A stretch of DNA of 64,000 bases from assembly GCF_014644555.1 (NCBI RefSeq), contig NZ_BMKX01000012.1, positions 33,003 to 97,002 of the forward strand. Direction: 5' to 3'. Positions within the stretch are counted from its first letter, which is position 1. Each line of letters starts with the position of its first letter. The notes beneath the pieces were generated by a model that was not told the origin of the DNA, did no database searches, and saw only the letters and a list, made by a program, of their open reading frames with translations. Both the position numbers and the translations under genes were made by a program. This DNA comes from Glutamicibacter ardleyensis (GTDB taxonomy: Bacteria > Actinomycetota > Actinomycetes > Actinomycetales > Micrococcaceae). This document shows positions 24,662 to 32,645 of the stretch, one piece after another.

Positions 24662-26752
24662 TTAACGTACCTGTCGCCACAGGAATTCGTAGCTAGTAGC
24701 TAGCATTCGCGCAGTGGAATCATTATCTGTGGATCCGGCGTGGCCGCCATTCTCGGGCTCATGGTAACGAACATTGGAGATTCCTAGGTCCATCATCTTT
24801 GCGGCCATCTTGCGTGCTTGTGACGGACCCACACGGTCATCGGTGGTGGTAGTCCAGATCAGCGATGCAGGGTAGTCCTCGATGGGGTGCGGTTGATCGG
24901 TCAAACGGTGTAGCGGGGAAAAGGTGCGCACGAACTCCCAGTCTTCGGGAACATCTGGGTCTCCATACTCAGCAATCCAGGAATGCCCGGCAGCGAGCTG
25001 GGTATAGCGGCGCATATCTAGCAGCGGTACCCCGCAGGAGATGGCACCAAACAGCTGTGGGTAGCCGGTGATCATATTGCCCATCAACAAACCACCATTG
25101 GAGCGACCGGTGGCCGCGAGACGTTCACGTTTGGTCACACCGCGGGTCACGAGGTCTTCGGCAATGGCAGCAAAGTCCTCATAGGCACGGTGTCGCTTTT
25201 CGCGTAATGCCGCCCGGTGCCACCCGGGCCCGTATTCCCCGCCGCCGCGAATATTCGTCATGACATAAACTGGACGCCGCCCGTTGGCTGAGCGTTTGCT
25301 CAACCAGCCAACTCCCATTGCAGGGGAGTACCCAGGAGTCATGCTGTGTTGGAAGCCTCCGTAGCCGTCCATCAATACCGAATTTTCACCGTCGAGTTCC
25401 AGCTGCGCATCGGCTATCTGAAAATATGGAACACGCGTACCATCCTTTGAACGCGCAAAGTGTTGGGTCACCGCGAAACCACTGGCATCAAATCGTTCTG
25501 GTGAACGCTTCAGCACAGTAGCCGGTTCGCCGACAGAACCGCGAAGCAGCGTGGTCGGGGTGGTGAAACCGGTAATAGTCATCCAGTAGTCGTCGGCCGT
25601 TGCCGTGTCCTCATCGTCCACCGCGCTCACCGATACGCTGAGCATCGGGTCTTCCACAGGCAACGTGGACTGCGCAAAATTATTGCGCAGGTCAAAGACT
25701 AAAATCTGGGCGGCGACATCATGCAGCACCGAGACGAGTAAATAGTTAGCGGTAAAGTCCAGCCCTTGTAAGGAAGTCTTTGCGTCAGGAACGAACACCA
25801 CTTGTGCAATGCGTCCATCGTCTAAGAAATCAGCAAGGTGGCTCAGCGCTAGGGAGCCTGCCGGGATCAGCTGGCCCTGATGCGTCCAATCGGTCTGTGG
25901 CGCAAAGAGTACCCATTGGCGGTGCAGACTGACCTGAACATCGGTGGGCACGTCAATTTTATGGTGGGTTCCGTCGACAATGATGCCGGTGTGGGAGTTG
26001 TAAAAATCGATGGCGTCAGTGGTGACGATACGTTCAAAACCCGGAGTTGAGTCGTAATAACAAAATGCCGCCACATGCTCCTGATCAACTTCAAAAACAA
26101 CGTCGGCGTCAGCTAAGGATGCGCCGCGGGTTAGCTTTCGTGCTGTGGAAGCGTAGGTGGAACGCGTCGTATTGGTTTCGTCGGTGGCCGAGGTGACAAG
26201 TAAGGTGTCTTCGTCGATCCAGCTAGCCGAGGTCTTAGCTACTGCTAGGTCAAATCCGTCCTCGATGAAGCGTAGATTTTCCAGGTCGAATTCACGAATT
26301 CTCACCTGGTCTCCACCATCGGGGCTCAACCTGATCAGGGCCTTACGGTGGGGTTCACCGGGTGTGGGGCGCAGGAATGAAGACCCAGCGAAATGCCACT
26401 GTGCACCCTGTGTAGTGGCGTACTGATCCATATCGAGTAGTAGCTCCCAAACAGGGCTCTCGCTGCAGTAGGAGTCCCAGGTGGTGCGACGCCAGATTCC
26501 TAACCGATGCTCGGCATCACGCCAAAAGTTGTAGTAGAAGTCGCCACGTTTGGTAACCATCGCAATGCGGTCCGTCGAGTCCAAAACCTTACGGATGGCC
26601 ACAACACTCTGGGCGTAATCTTCATCGTGAAGTTCAGCCTCCGTTCGCTGAGTTTGAGTGCGTACCCAATCTAAAGCGGCAGCATCATGGATGCCCTCGA
26701 GCCAAGCGTATTGATCTGTCGTTGCCAGAGAATCGGAGGAGAATGAAGTCAT
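24662..26752 (-). CDS. prolyl oligopeptidase family (S9) serine peptidase
   Basis: About 696 aa from the ATG at 26752; an in-frame GTG at 26758 is the alternative. A TAGACT hexamer 6 nt upstream of the ATG, with no ribosome site, favours a leaderless ATG start. Residues about 1-420 form the beta-propeller region, and 430-696 the alpha/beta hydrolase domain: NIRGGGEYGPGWH, nucleophile Ser in GRSNGGLL, Asp in TTDDRVGPSQARK and His in NGGHAGSTDN. It cleaves short proline-containing peptides in the cytoplasm; no signal peptide is seen. It is transcribed towards tRNA-Ser and divergent from the FAD/NAD(P) gene. Confidence 0.88.
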   Translation of the reverse strand: MTSFSSDSLATTDQYAWLEGIHDAAALDWVRTQTQRTEAELHDEDYAQSVVAIRKVLDSTDRIAMVTKRGDFYYNFWRDAEHRLGIWRRTTWDSYCSESPVWELLLDMDQYATTQGAQWHFAGSSFLRPTPGEPHRKALIRLSPDGGDQVRIREFDLENLRFIEDGFDLAVAKTSASWIDEDTLLVTSATDETNTTRSTYASTARKLTRGASLADADVVFEVDQEHVAAFCYYDSTPGFERIVTTDAIDFYNSHTGIIVDGTHHKIDVPTDVQVSLHRQWVLFAPQTDWTHQGQLIPAGSLALSHLADFLDDGRIAQVVFVPDAKTSLQGLDFTANYLLVSVLHDVAAQILVFDLRNNFAQSTLPVEDPMLSVSVSAVDDEDTATADDYWMTITGFTTPTTLLRGSVGEPATVLKRSPERFDASGFAVTQHFARSKDGTRVPYFQIADAQLELDGENSVLMDGYGGFQHSMTPGYSPAMGVGWLSKRSANGRRPVYVMTNIRGGGEYGPGWHRAALREKRHRAYEDFAAIAEDLVTRGVTKRERLAATGRSNGGLLMGNMITGYPQLFGAISCGVPLLDMRRYTQLAAGHSWIAEYGDPDVPEDWEFVRTFSPLHRLTDQPHPIEDYPASLIWTTTTDDRVGPSQARKMAAKMMDLGISNVRYHEPENGGHAGSTDNDSTARMLATSYEFLWRQVR

Positions 26753-26881
26753 AAACACAGTCTATGCATTGGACCGCGGAAGTGAACCGGTCACGTGGTA
26801 GGCGGCAGGTTCCGATCGGTTGCTGCAGAGATGGCCCCAGAGCAGACCCATGAATTTGCTAGGAGGTAATAATCTTGGAAG

Positions 26882-28900
26882 GTGAGCATCTTGTCGGAAG
26901 AAACCCAGCCGCAGTACAACATCGCTATCATTGGTGCTGGCCCGCGCGGTACCAGCGTCATTGAACGCCTTGCCAAACTGGCCATCAAAGTGCCTGAACT
27001 AGCAACGATGGTGCGTGTGACCGTATTTGACCCGTACCGCCCGGGTTCCGGGCACGTATGGAGCCCTAAACAGTCTCCGCACTTTCTGATGAATACACCA
27101 GCCTCATTCCCTACGGTGGCTCCAGAACGAGTCGTGACCGAGCCTGGACTTAGCTTCCAGCAGTTTGTTGACAACCATGGCGACGGACATCCACTAGATG
27201 AACGGGAAGCTGCAACCTTACGCAACACTCGCCGCGGCACCTATCCGCCACGAGCAATCTACGGATGCTACCTAGAGCATGTATACGACTCCTGTGTTCA
27301 GGTACTCGATGCACATCCAAACATTGTGGTGAATTACGTTCCTGCCGAAGTTATCGCGGTTCGACCACAAGGTATTGGATACCAACTCGAGTACGAGGTT
27401 TCGGGCCCTGCCAATCACGGTACGGAACAAGTAACAGTCGATACGGTAGTCCTGGCCTTAGGCCACCAAAGCTCTGAATTGAACCCCTGGCAAAAGCAGT
27501 TACAACGCGCTGCGGAACAGGCAGAAGCTATCTATCTGCCCCCCGCTGTGCCGGCTGACGTCGATTACTCGAATTTCCACGCAGGCGAGCCCGCACTCCT
27601 TCGTGGCATGGGACTTAATTTCTTTGACGCAATGGCAGAGCTGACCCTAGGCCGTGGCGGAATCTTCAAGGAAGTCAGTGACCAGCCCGGGCAACGCTTT
27701 GAATACATTGCCTCGGGACAAGAACCGCAACTCATCGCAGCCTCGCGTCGAGGAACACCGTATTGGGGCAAACCTGTAGTCGATGAATTCATCCCAGCCG
27801 AAATCAGCTTGCGCTTTTTCCATGCCGAGGATCTGATTATTAAAGTCGTCGAAGCCCGTCGCTCGAACCCAGAAGCAGCCCTAAGTTTCTCCCGACATAT
27901 TTGGCCGCAGCTGCACCGCGATATTTTGTGGGCGTATTACTCACAATGTGCGAGTATCGAAGCCGCCAACACGATCGAGGACCCTACGGCATTCCTGGTT
28001 GGAGTGGAAGATATCCTCGAAGCCGAGCACCACGAAGGAAACCAAGTATGGCTTAGCGAATTGCGGACCTACATTGAGCAATTCCCGCATCTAAGCTGGT
28101 TAGATATTCCGTCACTAGCTCGACCGTTTGACCAGATTGGTTTTGGCTCCCACGAGGAGTATCAACAGACAGTGCGAGAGTATCTGGCTGGCAACGCTCG
28201 GCATAGCGCTGGGGGACTGTCAGACCCACTGTCACGAGCGATCATGACTATGAACGCAGGGCGCATGGTGATCAAGGATTTGGTCACTAAGGGGATCTTG
28301 GACGAACAGTCGCGAATTGAAGAGGTACAGGCACACTTCGAACCACTGGTCGAGGGGTTGTCTTCCGGTCCGCCCCTAGAACGGATCGAACAGCTACTGG
28401 CGTTGTCCCGCGCCTCACTGGTGCACTTCATTGGGCCGGAGCCGGAATTTGGTTTTAATGATCTGAGCGGCAAATTCACCGCCTCCTCACCATGGGTCGA
28501 CACTGACGTCTACGAGGCCAAAGTGTTATGTGAAGCAATGATGCCAGCCAACCGAGTATTGCAAAACAACACGGCGCTGATTACTCAACTTCTAGCGGAA
28601 AAGGTTGCACGTGCGCATACCTGGCGCAACGCGGAAGGTGAGCGGATGACAGGGTCTGGATTTGATGTTGTTGGGGAGCCATATCGGCTCATCAACGGAG
28701 AGGGTTTGGCCCACCGCGGAGTCTTTGTCCTCGGGTTGCAACTATCATCCGCACAGTGGGGCACCGCCATTGCAGCTCAGGCGGGAGACACCACAGACCC
28801 GGCGGCGCAAACCTTGCGCGATGCGGAGCAAATAGTCATAGAAATTGCGCGCATGGCCGGAGTTAATTTGGAAGAGCTCTTGGCAGGAAGCGCTAAATAA
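26882..28900 (+). CDS. FAD-NAD(P)-binding protein of unknown substrate
   Basis: 672 aa from a GTG at 26882. A TTG at 26891 is better placed after GGAAGG (26877-26882) and may be the true start. The N-terminal dinucleotide fold reads IAIIGAGPRGTSVIERLA, followed by FDPYRPGSGHVWSPKQS and MNTPA, the pattern of the FAD-NAD(P)-binding family (PF13454 type). A second nucleotide-related stretch is VVLALGHQSSELNPW (about residue 195). The C-terminal half has no motif I recognise. Family members are predicted oxidoreductases or hydroxylases; the chemistry is not known. Single gene, ended by a 19-bp hairpin. Confidence 0.78.
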   Translation: MSILSEETQPQYNIAIIGAGPRGTSVIERLAKLAIKVPELATMVRVTVFDPYRPGSGHVWSPKQSPHFLMNTPASFPTVAPERVVTEPGLSFQQFVDNHGDGHPLDEREAATLRNTRRGTYPPRAIYGCYLEHVYDSCVQVLDAHPNIVVNYVPAEVIAVRPQGIGYQLEYEVSGPANHGTEQVTVDTVVLALGHQSSELNPWQKQLQRAAEQAEAIYLPPAVPADVDYSNFHAGEPALLRGMGLNFFDAMAELTLGRGGIFKEVSDQPGQRFEYIASGQEPQLIAASRRGTPYWGKPVVDEFIPAEISLRFFHAEDLIIKVVEARRSNPEAALSFSRHIWPQLHRDILWAYYSQCASIEAANTIEDPTAFLVGVEDILEAEHHEGNQVWLSELRTYIEQFPHLSWLDIPSLARPFDQIGFGSHEEYQQTVREYLAGNARHSAGGLSDPLSRAIMTMNAGRMVIKDLVTKGILDEQSRIEEVQAHFEPLVEGLSSGPPLERIEQLLALSRASLVHFIGPEPEFGFNDLSGKFTASSPWVDTDVYEAKVLCEAMMPANRVLQNNTALITQLLAEKVARAHTWRNAEGERMTGSGFDVVGEPYRLINGEGLAHRGVFVLGLQLSSAQWGTAIAAQAGDTTDPAAQTLRDAEQIVIEIARMAGVNLEELLAGSAK

Positions 28901-28903
28901 GAA

Positions 28904-28943
28904 AGTCTGGGCGGGTAGATCATTTGATCTACCCGCCCAGACT
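28904..28943 (+). terminator. long hairpin after the FAD-NAD(P) gene
   Basis: A perfect 19-bp stem beginning AGTCTGGGCGGG with a TT loop, ending 5 bp before the left attachment repeat of element 1. No T run. Confidence 0.7.
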
Positions 28944-28948
28944 GTTAC

Positions 28949-28969
28949 GCGGATGGTAAGAGATTTGAA
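28949..28969. other. attL-like repeat of element 1
   Basis: 21 bp starting GCGGATGGTAAGAG, identical to 31407-31427, which is the 3' end of tRNA-Ser(TGA) plus one base. It marks the far end of an element integrated at that tRNA. Confidence 0.8.
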
Positions 28970-29061
28970 ACCGTTTTCCGCTGAGCCTCACGCTTGAAAA
29001 CACCGAAAACACGCGATTTATCGTCATCTGAGATAGTAGCAAATAGCGGTCAATTGGGGGC

Positions 29062-29085
29062 AAGTGTGCTCAAAATGTGTTCAAA
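29062..29085. repeat. arm-type repeat, left copy
   Basis: AAGTGTGCTCAAAATGTG then TTCAAA; 23 of 24 bases match the right copy at 31313-31336 in the same orientation. Each copy contains two TGTGYTCAAA units, as in integrase arm-binding sites. Confidence 0.65.
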
Positions 29086-29193
29086 GAATCAGCCTATGAC
29101 CACTGCCGGAAGGTAACCGCTGAGGCTGTTAATTCTCGGCGCGATTCGATAGGCTGGCATTACTCCTTTCTGTTCCGTTTCGGCGGGCGTGAG

Positions 29194-29230
29194 AATCCCC
29201 GGTGCGGGTAACACCGGGGATTTTCTTTTG
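29194..29230 (+). terminator. terminator in left end of element 1
   Basis: AATCCCCGGTG, short loop, CACCGGGGATT followed by TTTTCTTTT. The gene it once served appears to be deleted. Confidence 0.75.
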
Positions 29231-29357
29231 CCTAAATGTCGGCGGCGTTCGCTAAACTTCAAACCGTTACCCCGGCATGTTTTCTCCTTGCCGGGTCACT
29301 GAGGGGAATCGAACTAGGTGAATTAGCTTGATTCCCACCGCAAAAGGCTCTAACACC

Positions 29358-29540
29358 ATGAAAAAAGTCCTAGACCACAAATTGCCTGTAACCCTAGTAA
29401 TCGTCACGCTAGTTATTGCTTCGATGACCTTTATTGGCGGTTCAACCTATCCGATAGCGTTTAGCGCCCTCTGGGTCGCTTACGTCATCGCGCTAGCGTT
29501 TGGCATTGCACTAATACGAAAAGATGTAAAGCATGACTAG
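29358..29540 (+). CDS. small two-helix membrane protein
   Basis: 60 aa from the ATG at 29358 (start MKKVLDHK); AAAGG at about 29343 is a loosely spaced ribosome site. Two hydrophobic segments at about residues 8-25 and 32-50 are separated by GGSTYP, and the tail is basic (IRKDVKHD), so both ends are probably cytoplasmic. It overlaps the next gene by 8 nt. No family recognised; small membrane proteins are common in temperate actinophage immunity regions. Inside element 1. Confidence 0.55.
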   Translation: MKKVLDHKLPVTLVIVTLVIASMTFIGGSTYPIAFSALWVAYVIALAFGIALIRKDVKHD

Positions 29541-29727
29541 CACGCTCGAAACTTTGAAGGCGGCCGCCGATAAAAAGGCGGTTGCTGACAAGGCGCAAGT
29601 AATCGCCGCTGAGGAATTGGCGCATGCTGTGCGCGAGGCGATAGCAGACCCAGATATTTCTACCGCGAAGATTCGCGAAGTTACCGGGCTTAGTAATGCT
29701 CGGGTCTATCAAATCAATAAGGGGTAG
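29533..29727 (+). CDS. small helix-turn-helix-like protein
   Basis: 64 aa from the ATG at 29533, overlapping the previous gene by 8 nt. The first 40 residues are Ala/Lys/Glu-rich helix (LKAAADKKAVADKAQVIAAE). The end reads ISTAKIREVTGLSNARVYQI, which fits a helix-turn-helix recognition segment. It may be a small DNA-binding regulator of the remnant prophage. Too short for a firm family call. Confidence 0.6.
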   Translation: MTSTLETLKAAADKKAVADKAQVIAAEELAHAVREAIADPDISTAKIREVTGLSNARVYQINKG

Positions 29728-29728
29728 C

Positions 29729-29757
29729 TTCAAACCGTCACCCGCGCCCGTTAGACT
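29729..29757 (+). promoter_or_regulatory. promoter before the 180-aa secreted gene
   Basis: TTCAAA (29729-29734), exactly 17 nt, TAGACT (29752-29757). A similar TTCAAACCGTTACCC block occurs at about 29260 upstream of the 60-aa gene. Confidence 0.5.
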
Positions 29758-29783
29758 CGTATCAAAACCTTTTGGAGGAAATC

Positions 29784-30326
29784 TTGTCTCATGCAACTAA
29801 GCGCGTCATTGGCAACGTTAGCGTACTAACCGCGCTCGTCGCTTTGGTCGCCGTGCTCGTGTTTGCCGCCACGAGTCCAACGTTCCTGAAAAACGATGCA
29901 GAGCTAACCGCCGAAGCGAACGCGGGAACTCCCATCGTTCAGGCAATGAATACGCCTAAGCCAAAACCTACAGCTACCGCTAAGCCAACTCCCACAACGG
30001 CCGTAGATAAGTCGCAAGCATGGGCAGATGACATGATCAATCTGCTATTGAATGGCAATTCCAAATCCTCGTTTGACGATTTCAGCCCTAAGATTGCGCA
30101 CCACTACATCGAGTCGTGGAGCCAGCCGAATCCAGGGGTGCTGTCAATCAATGTCAAAGACAAGAATTGGTCTAACTGTGATCTAGATGCTCTCGGTATG
30201 AACGTATTGGATACTGCGGGTTGGGATAATCCAAAGTTGAAACTTGTAGAGGTATCAGACGGTAACTCTAAGCCTCGTATTATGGAGCGAAACAATGAAT
30301 ACGCAGTGCCGAATAGTTGCGCATAA
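29784..30326 (+). CDS. membrane-anchored or secreted protein, element 1 cargo
   Basis: 180 aa from the TTG at 29784, with GGAGGA at 29774-29779; an upstream in-frame TTG at 29772 overlaps that site. One hydrophobic helix spans residues about 12-33 and acts as anchor or uncleaved signal. A Pro/Thr/Lys linker (TPKPKPTATAKPTPTT) follows, then a globular domain of about 110 residues with two cysteines (NWSNCDLD and the penultimate VPNSCA) that could form a disulfide outside the cell. No family recognised. It is probably expressed from the integrated state, as lysogenic-conversion genes are. Confidence 0.65.
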   Translation: MSHATKRVIGNVSVLTALVALVAVLVFAATSPTFLKNDAELTAEANAGTPIVQAMNTPKPKPTATAKPTPTTAVDKSQAWADDMINLLLNGNSKSSFDDFSPKIAHHYIESWSQPNPGVLSINVKDKNWSNCDLDALGMNVLDTAGWDNPKLKLVEVSDGNSKPRIMERNNEYAVPNSCA

Positions 30327-30376
30327 CCAAACTTAAACGCATATCGCGTTCTATTCGTTAAGACTTGGAGAATCCC

Positions 30377-30961
30377 GTGAAACGTTTTGCCCCGCTCGCT
30401 CTTATCGCTGCCCTAGCGCTCACTGGGTGCACTCCGAAGGCGTTAGAGGTCGCGCCCGGCCCTTCGCATGTGCCCGCTGGGTCGCCGGTCGCTGTATCGG
30501 TCGCTGAGCCTACGTCAAAGGCTGTAAAGGTTACTCCAAGCGCGACGTCGAGCGCGCCACATGTGCCCGTTGATACCGGGATAAAGTTCACCGGGGCAAC
30601 GTCTGAATTGAAAGCACTAGCGATTCAGGAATATGCCGAATGGGATGAATATAACGAAGCGCACTCTCAAGGTTTCCGAGGCGCTTACAAAGCCGGGCAT
30701 GTTGTCATGCTCCCGAAAGTTGACCACGGCTTAGAAGGCGAATTCGTGAAGATCCTAGAGTGGTCTATGCCCTCCGAGAATGAGGTTACGGTACGCATTG
30801 AGGGGAACGGCTGGACAACGTTAGACCTGCGCGTTCCAGGTGATTCGGTAGCTTGCGCACTATTAGATGAAAGCGACGAAAATTTCTTAGCTACATTTAC
30901 AACCGCGAACGGCAAAATCAAAGCGACCCGCGAATGCCGAAATATGCCAAGCGACAAATAG
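30377..30961 (+). CDS. lipoprotein, element 1 cargo
   Basis: 194 aa from a GTG at 30377, preceded by GGAG (30367-30370). The signal peptide ends in the lipobox ALTGC, so it is lipid-anchored on the outer face of the membrane. A low-complexity linker (residues about 25-65) precedes a globular domain with two cysteines (SVACALLD and TRECRNM). Domain layout and cysteine placement parallel the 180-aa neighbour, though sequence identity is not obvious. Prophage lipoproteins often exclude related phages; here that is inference from location and architecture. Confidence 0.68.
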   Translation: MKRFAPLALIAALALTGCTPKALEVAPGPSHVPAGSPVAVSVAEPTSKAVKVTPSATSSAPHVPVDTGIKFTGATSELKALAIQEYAEWDEYNEAHSQGFRGAYKAGHVVMLPKVDHGLEGEFVKILEWSMPSENEVTVRIEGNGWTTLDLRVPGDSVACALLDESDENFLATFTTANGKIKATRECRNMPSDK

Positions 30962-30983
30962 AGTTCGCCCATCTTAAACGGCA

Positions 30984-31018
30984 AATATCCCCCGCGCCAT
31001 TGAGACGCGGGGGATATT
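30984..31018. terminator. terminator between lipoprotein and lysin remnant
   Basis: AATATCCCCCGCG, 9-nt loop, CGCGGGGGATATT then TGTTTCTT; bidirectional between convergent frames. Confidence 0.8.
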
Positions 31019-31023
31019 GTTTC

Positions 31024-31227
31024 TTAAGCGTGGTTGTAATTAAGCCACTGCTGCCATTGCTTTACTACATTCGTATTAGGCCAGGCGACGGTGCAACTAC
31101 CGGCCCCGCATAGGCTATACATGTAATTCGGTTTGCCGGTAATTCCAAGCAAGTAACCGGCCGCGTCACCCATTGCGCCCTTGGTCATGGATCCAAACTT
31201 TCCGTCGAGCGCCCCAGCGTACAGCAG
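31024..31227 (-). pseudogene. endolysin C-terminal fragment (peptidoglycan-binding end)
   Basis: The minus frame ending at 31024 reads LLYAGALDGKFGSMTKGAMG at its upstream end, the usual GxxDGxFGxxT core of a peptidoglycan-binding repeat, and closes with VKQWQQWLNYNHA. The frame upstream of about 31227 turns into unrelated sequence that overlaps the integrase remnant. Only the 3' end of a phage lysin remains. Confidence 0.6.
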
Positions 31228-31313
31228 CCATGACGTTAGACGTCTATGCTGAGCTGTTTGATGACGATATGGACGCGGTAGCAATAGCCCTGGATAACGC
31301 CGTATCAAAATAA
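31228..31313 (+). pseudogene. tyrosine integrase C-terminal fragment
   Basis: The plus frame reads AAMTLDVYAELFDDDMDAVA up to the TAA at 31311-31313. This is the canonical last 28 residues of actinophage tyrosine integrases, including the nucleophile Tyr. The 5' part of the gene is deleted and replaced by the lysin fragment. Confidence 0.75.
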
Positions 31314-31336
31314 AGTGTGTTCAAAATGTGTTCAAA
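31313..31336. repeat. arm-type repeat, right copy
   Basis: AAGTGTGTTCAAAATGTG then TTCAAA, one mismatch to 29062-29085. It starts at the integrase stop codon, the normal place for arm sites in attP. Confidence 0.65.
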
Positions 31337-31357
31337 CGGAAGGGCATAGAAAAGAAA

Positions 31358-31399
31358 AAGCCCCTTACTTCCCAGTGTTTACAAGGAAATAAGGGGCTT
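31358..31399. terminator. terminator beside tRNA-Ser(TGA)
   Basis: AAGCCCCTTA-c-TTCC ... GGAA-a-TAAGGGGCTT, 14 pairs with one mismatch, downstream of the minus-strand tRNA. Confidence 0.65.
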
Positions 31400-31406
31400 C
31401 ATATTT

Positions 31407-31427
31407 GCGGATGGTAAGAGATTTGAA
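31407..31427. other. attR-like repeat of element 1
   Basis: The same 21 bp as 28949-28969, covering the 3' acceptor and T-arm part of tRNA-Ser(TGA). Confidence 0.8.
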
Positions 31428-31495
31428 CTCTTGGTACGGGGTTACCGCACACTGGTTTTCAAGACCAGCTCCTTAGGCCGCTCGGACAACCATCC
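31408..31495 (-). tRNA. tRNA-Ser(TGA)
   Basis: Minus strand: acceptor GGATGGT/ACCATCC, anticodon stem CTGGT/ACCAG with loop CTTGAAA (anticodon TGA), a long variable arm and discriminator G. No CCA encoded. Integration site of element 1. Confidence 0.94.
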
Positions 31496-31545
31496 AACCC
31501 GAAAAATTATACGCTATGAACAAGCCAAGAGAGGAATCGACTCAG

Positions 31546-32535
31546 ATGAGCAACACGATGAAGTCCTACATCTACGCCAGCGCAGGTGGTCCGGAGGTGC
31601 TTGAAAGCCAAACTCGCCCTATTCCAGAGCCCGCTGACCACGAGGTATTGATCAAGGTGGCCGCGTTCGGATTGAACCGTGCTGATGTGCAGCAACGCAA
31701 GGGTGTGTACCCGCCGCCTCCAGGGGAAAGCGATATTCCAGGACTCGAAGTTTCAGGCGTTATCGCTAGGGTCGGAAAGCAAGTTACCGGGTTCGCAGAA
31801 GGTGACCACGTGGCGGCACTGTTGGCCAGCGGCGGATATGCCCAGTACGTCAGCGTGGATGCATCCCACTTACTGGATATTCCAGAACAGCTGGACTTAG
31901 TCGAAGCGGCCGGACTGCCTGAAGTGGCTTCCACTGTTGTTTCAAATATTTTCCTTGAAGGCCAGCTCCAAGCAGGCGAAACGTTGCTGATTCACGGTGG
32001 CTCCGGAGGTATTGGTTCGATGGCCATTCAATTAGCTAAGGATGCCGGGGCGACGGTGATCGTCACCGCCTCCTCAGAAGAGAAGATCGACTATTGCAAA
32101 TCGTTGGGTGCCGACGAGGGGATCAATTATCGCGAAGAAGACGTACTTCAACGAATTCGCGAACTGACCGATGCAAAGGGAGCAGACCTCATTCTTGACG
32201 TGGTGGGAGCCAAATACTTGGCGATGAACCTCAAGGCGCTCGCCGTCGGTGGGCGCCTTGTAATCATCGGATTGCAAGGTGGAGCAAAGGCCGAGCTGGA
32301 CCTGGGCACGTTGATGGGTAAGCGAGCTCGGGTTATTGGTACGACACTTCGTGCCCGCCCGGCAGCGGAAAAGACCGCAATAGTTGCCGAAACCGCGCAA
32401 CGTATCGCACCGCTTTTGGGCTCGGGGAAACTACACCTGAACGTCACCAAAAAATTCGATTTTGAGGATCTGATCTCGGCGCATGAATATTTTGATTCGG
32501 GAACGCATGTGGGAAAAATTGTAGTTAGGGCTTGA
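31546..32535 (+). CDS. NAD(P)H:quinone oxidoreductase, zeta-crystallin type (MDR family)
   Basis: 329 aa from the ATG at 31546, with GAGGAA at 31531-31536. Upstream ATG 31516 and downstream ATG 31558 are also in frame; the family normally starts near MKSYIYASAGGPEVLE. The GroES-like domain has FGLNRADVQQRKGVYPPP and lacks the zinc ligands of alcohol dehydrogenases. The Rossmann motif is LIHGGSGGIGSMAIQLAK (about residue 148). The enzyme reduces quinones or enones with NAD(P)H in the cytosol. Monocistronic, immediately right of element 1. Confidence 0.88.
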   Translation: MSNTMKSYIYASAGGPEVLESQTRPIPEPADHEVLIKVAAFGLNRADVQQRKGVYPPPPGESDIPGLEVSGVIARVGKQVTGFAEGDHVAALLASGGYAQYVSVDASHLLDIPEQLDLVEAAGLPEVASTVVSNIFLEGQLQAGETLLIHGGSGGIGSMAIQLAKDAGATVIVTASSEEKIDYCKSLGADEGINYREEDVLQRIRELTDAKGADLILDVVGAKYLAMNLKALAVGGRLVIIGLQGGAKAELDLGTLMGKRARVIGTTLRARPAAEKTAIVAETAQRIAPLLGSGKLHLNVTKKFDFEDLISAHEYFDSGTHVGKIVVRA

Positions 32536-32569
32536 TTTACTAGTGCCCTCTTCGCGTAAAGTGACCCTG

Positions 32570-32580
32570 TGGTAGTACCA
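32570..32580. promoter_or_regulatory. GntR/FadR-type operator upstream of cstA
   Basis: TGGT-AGT-ACCA, extended to a 13-bp GTGGTA-G-TACCAC, matches the TGGT-N3-ACCA consensus of the FadR subfamily (LldR, PdhR). It lies 66 nt before the cstA start. Confidence 0.5.
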
Positions 32581-32645
32581 CGTGACTCGTTCCACAGGGG
32601 CTGGTCATCAACATCACTTGAAACTTTCCGAGGAGGCTGCTCTTA

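Larger units (their letters stand above)
28970..29357. other. left non-coding end of element 1
   Basis: No convincing ORF. Holds the arm-type repeat (29062-29085), a terminator (29194-29230: AATCCCCGGTG/CACCGGGGATT plus TTTTCTTTT) and AT-rich promoter-like sequence with TAAACT at 29254 before the 60-aa gene. Confidence 0.5.
28949..31427. mobile_element. element 1: deleted prophage remnant at tRNA-Ser(TGA)
   Basis: 2.48 kb between 21-bp direct repeats, one in the tRNA 3' end. Matching 24-bp arm-type repeats lie inside each end (29062-29085, 31313-31336). Content: four small genes and a scar where an endolysin 3' end (minus) meets an integrase 3' end (plus). No complete integrase remains, so the element cannot excise by itself. 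Confidence 0.82.
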
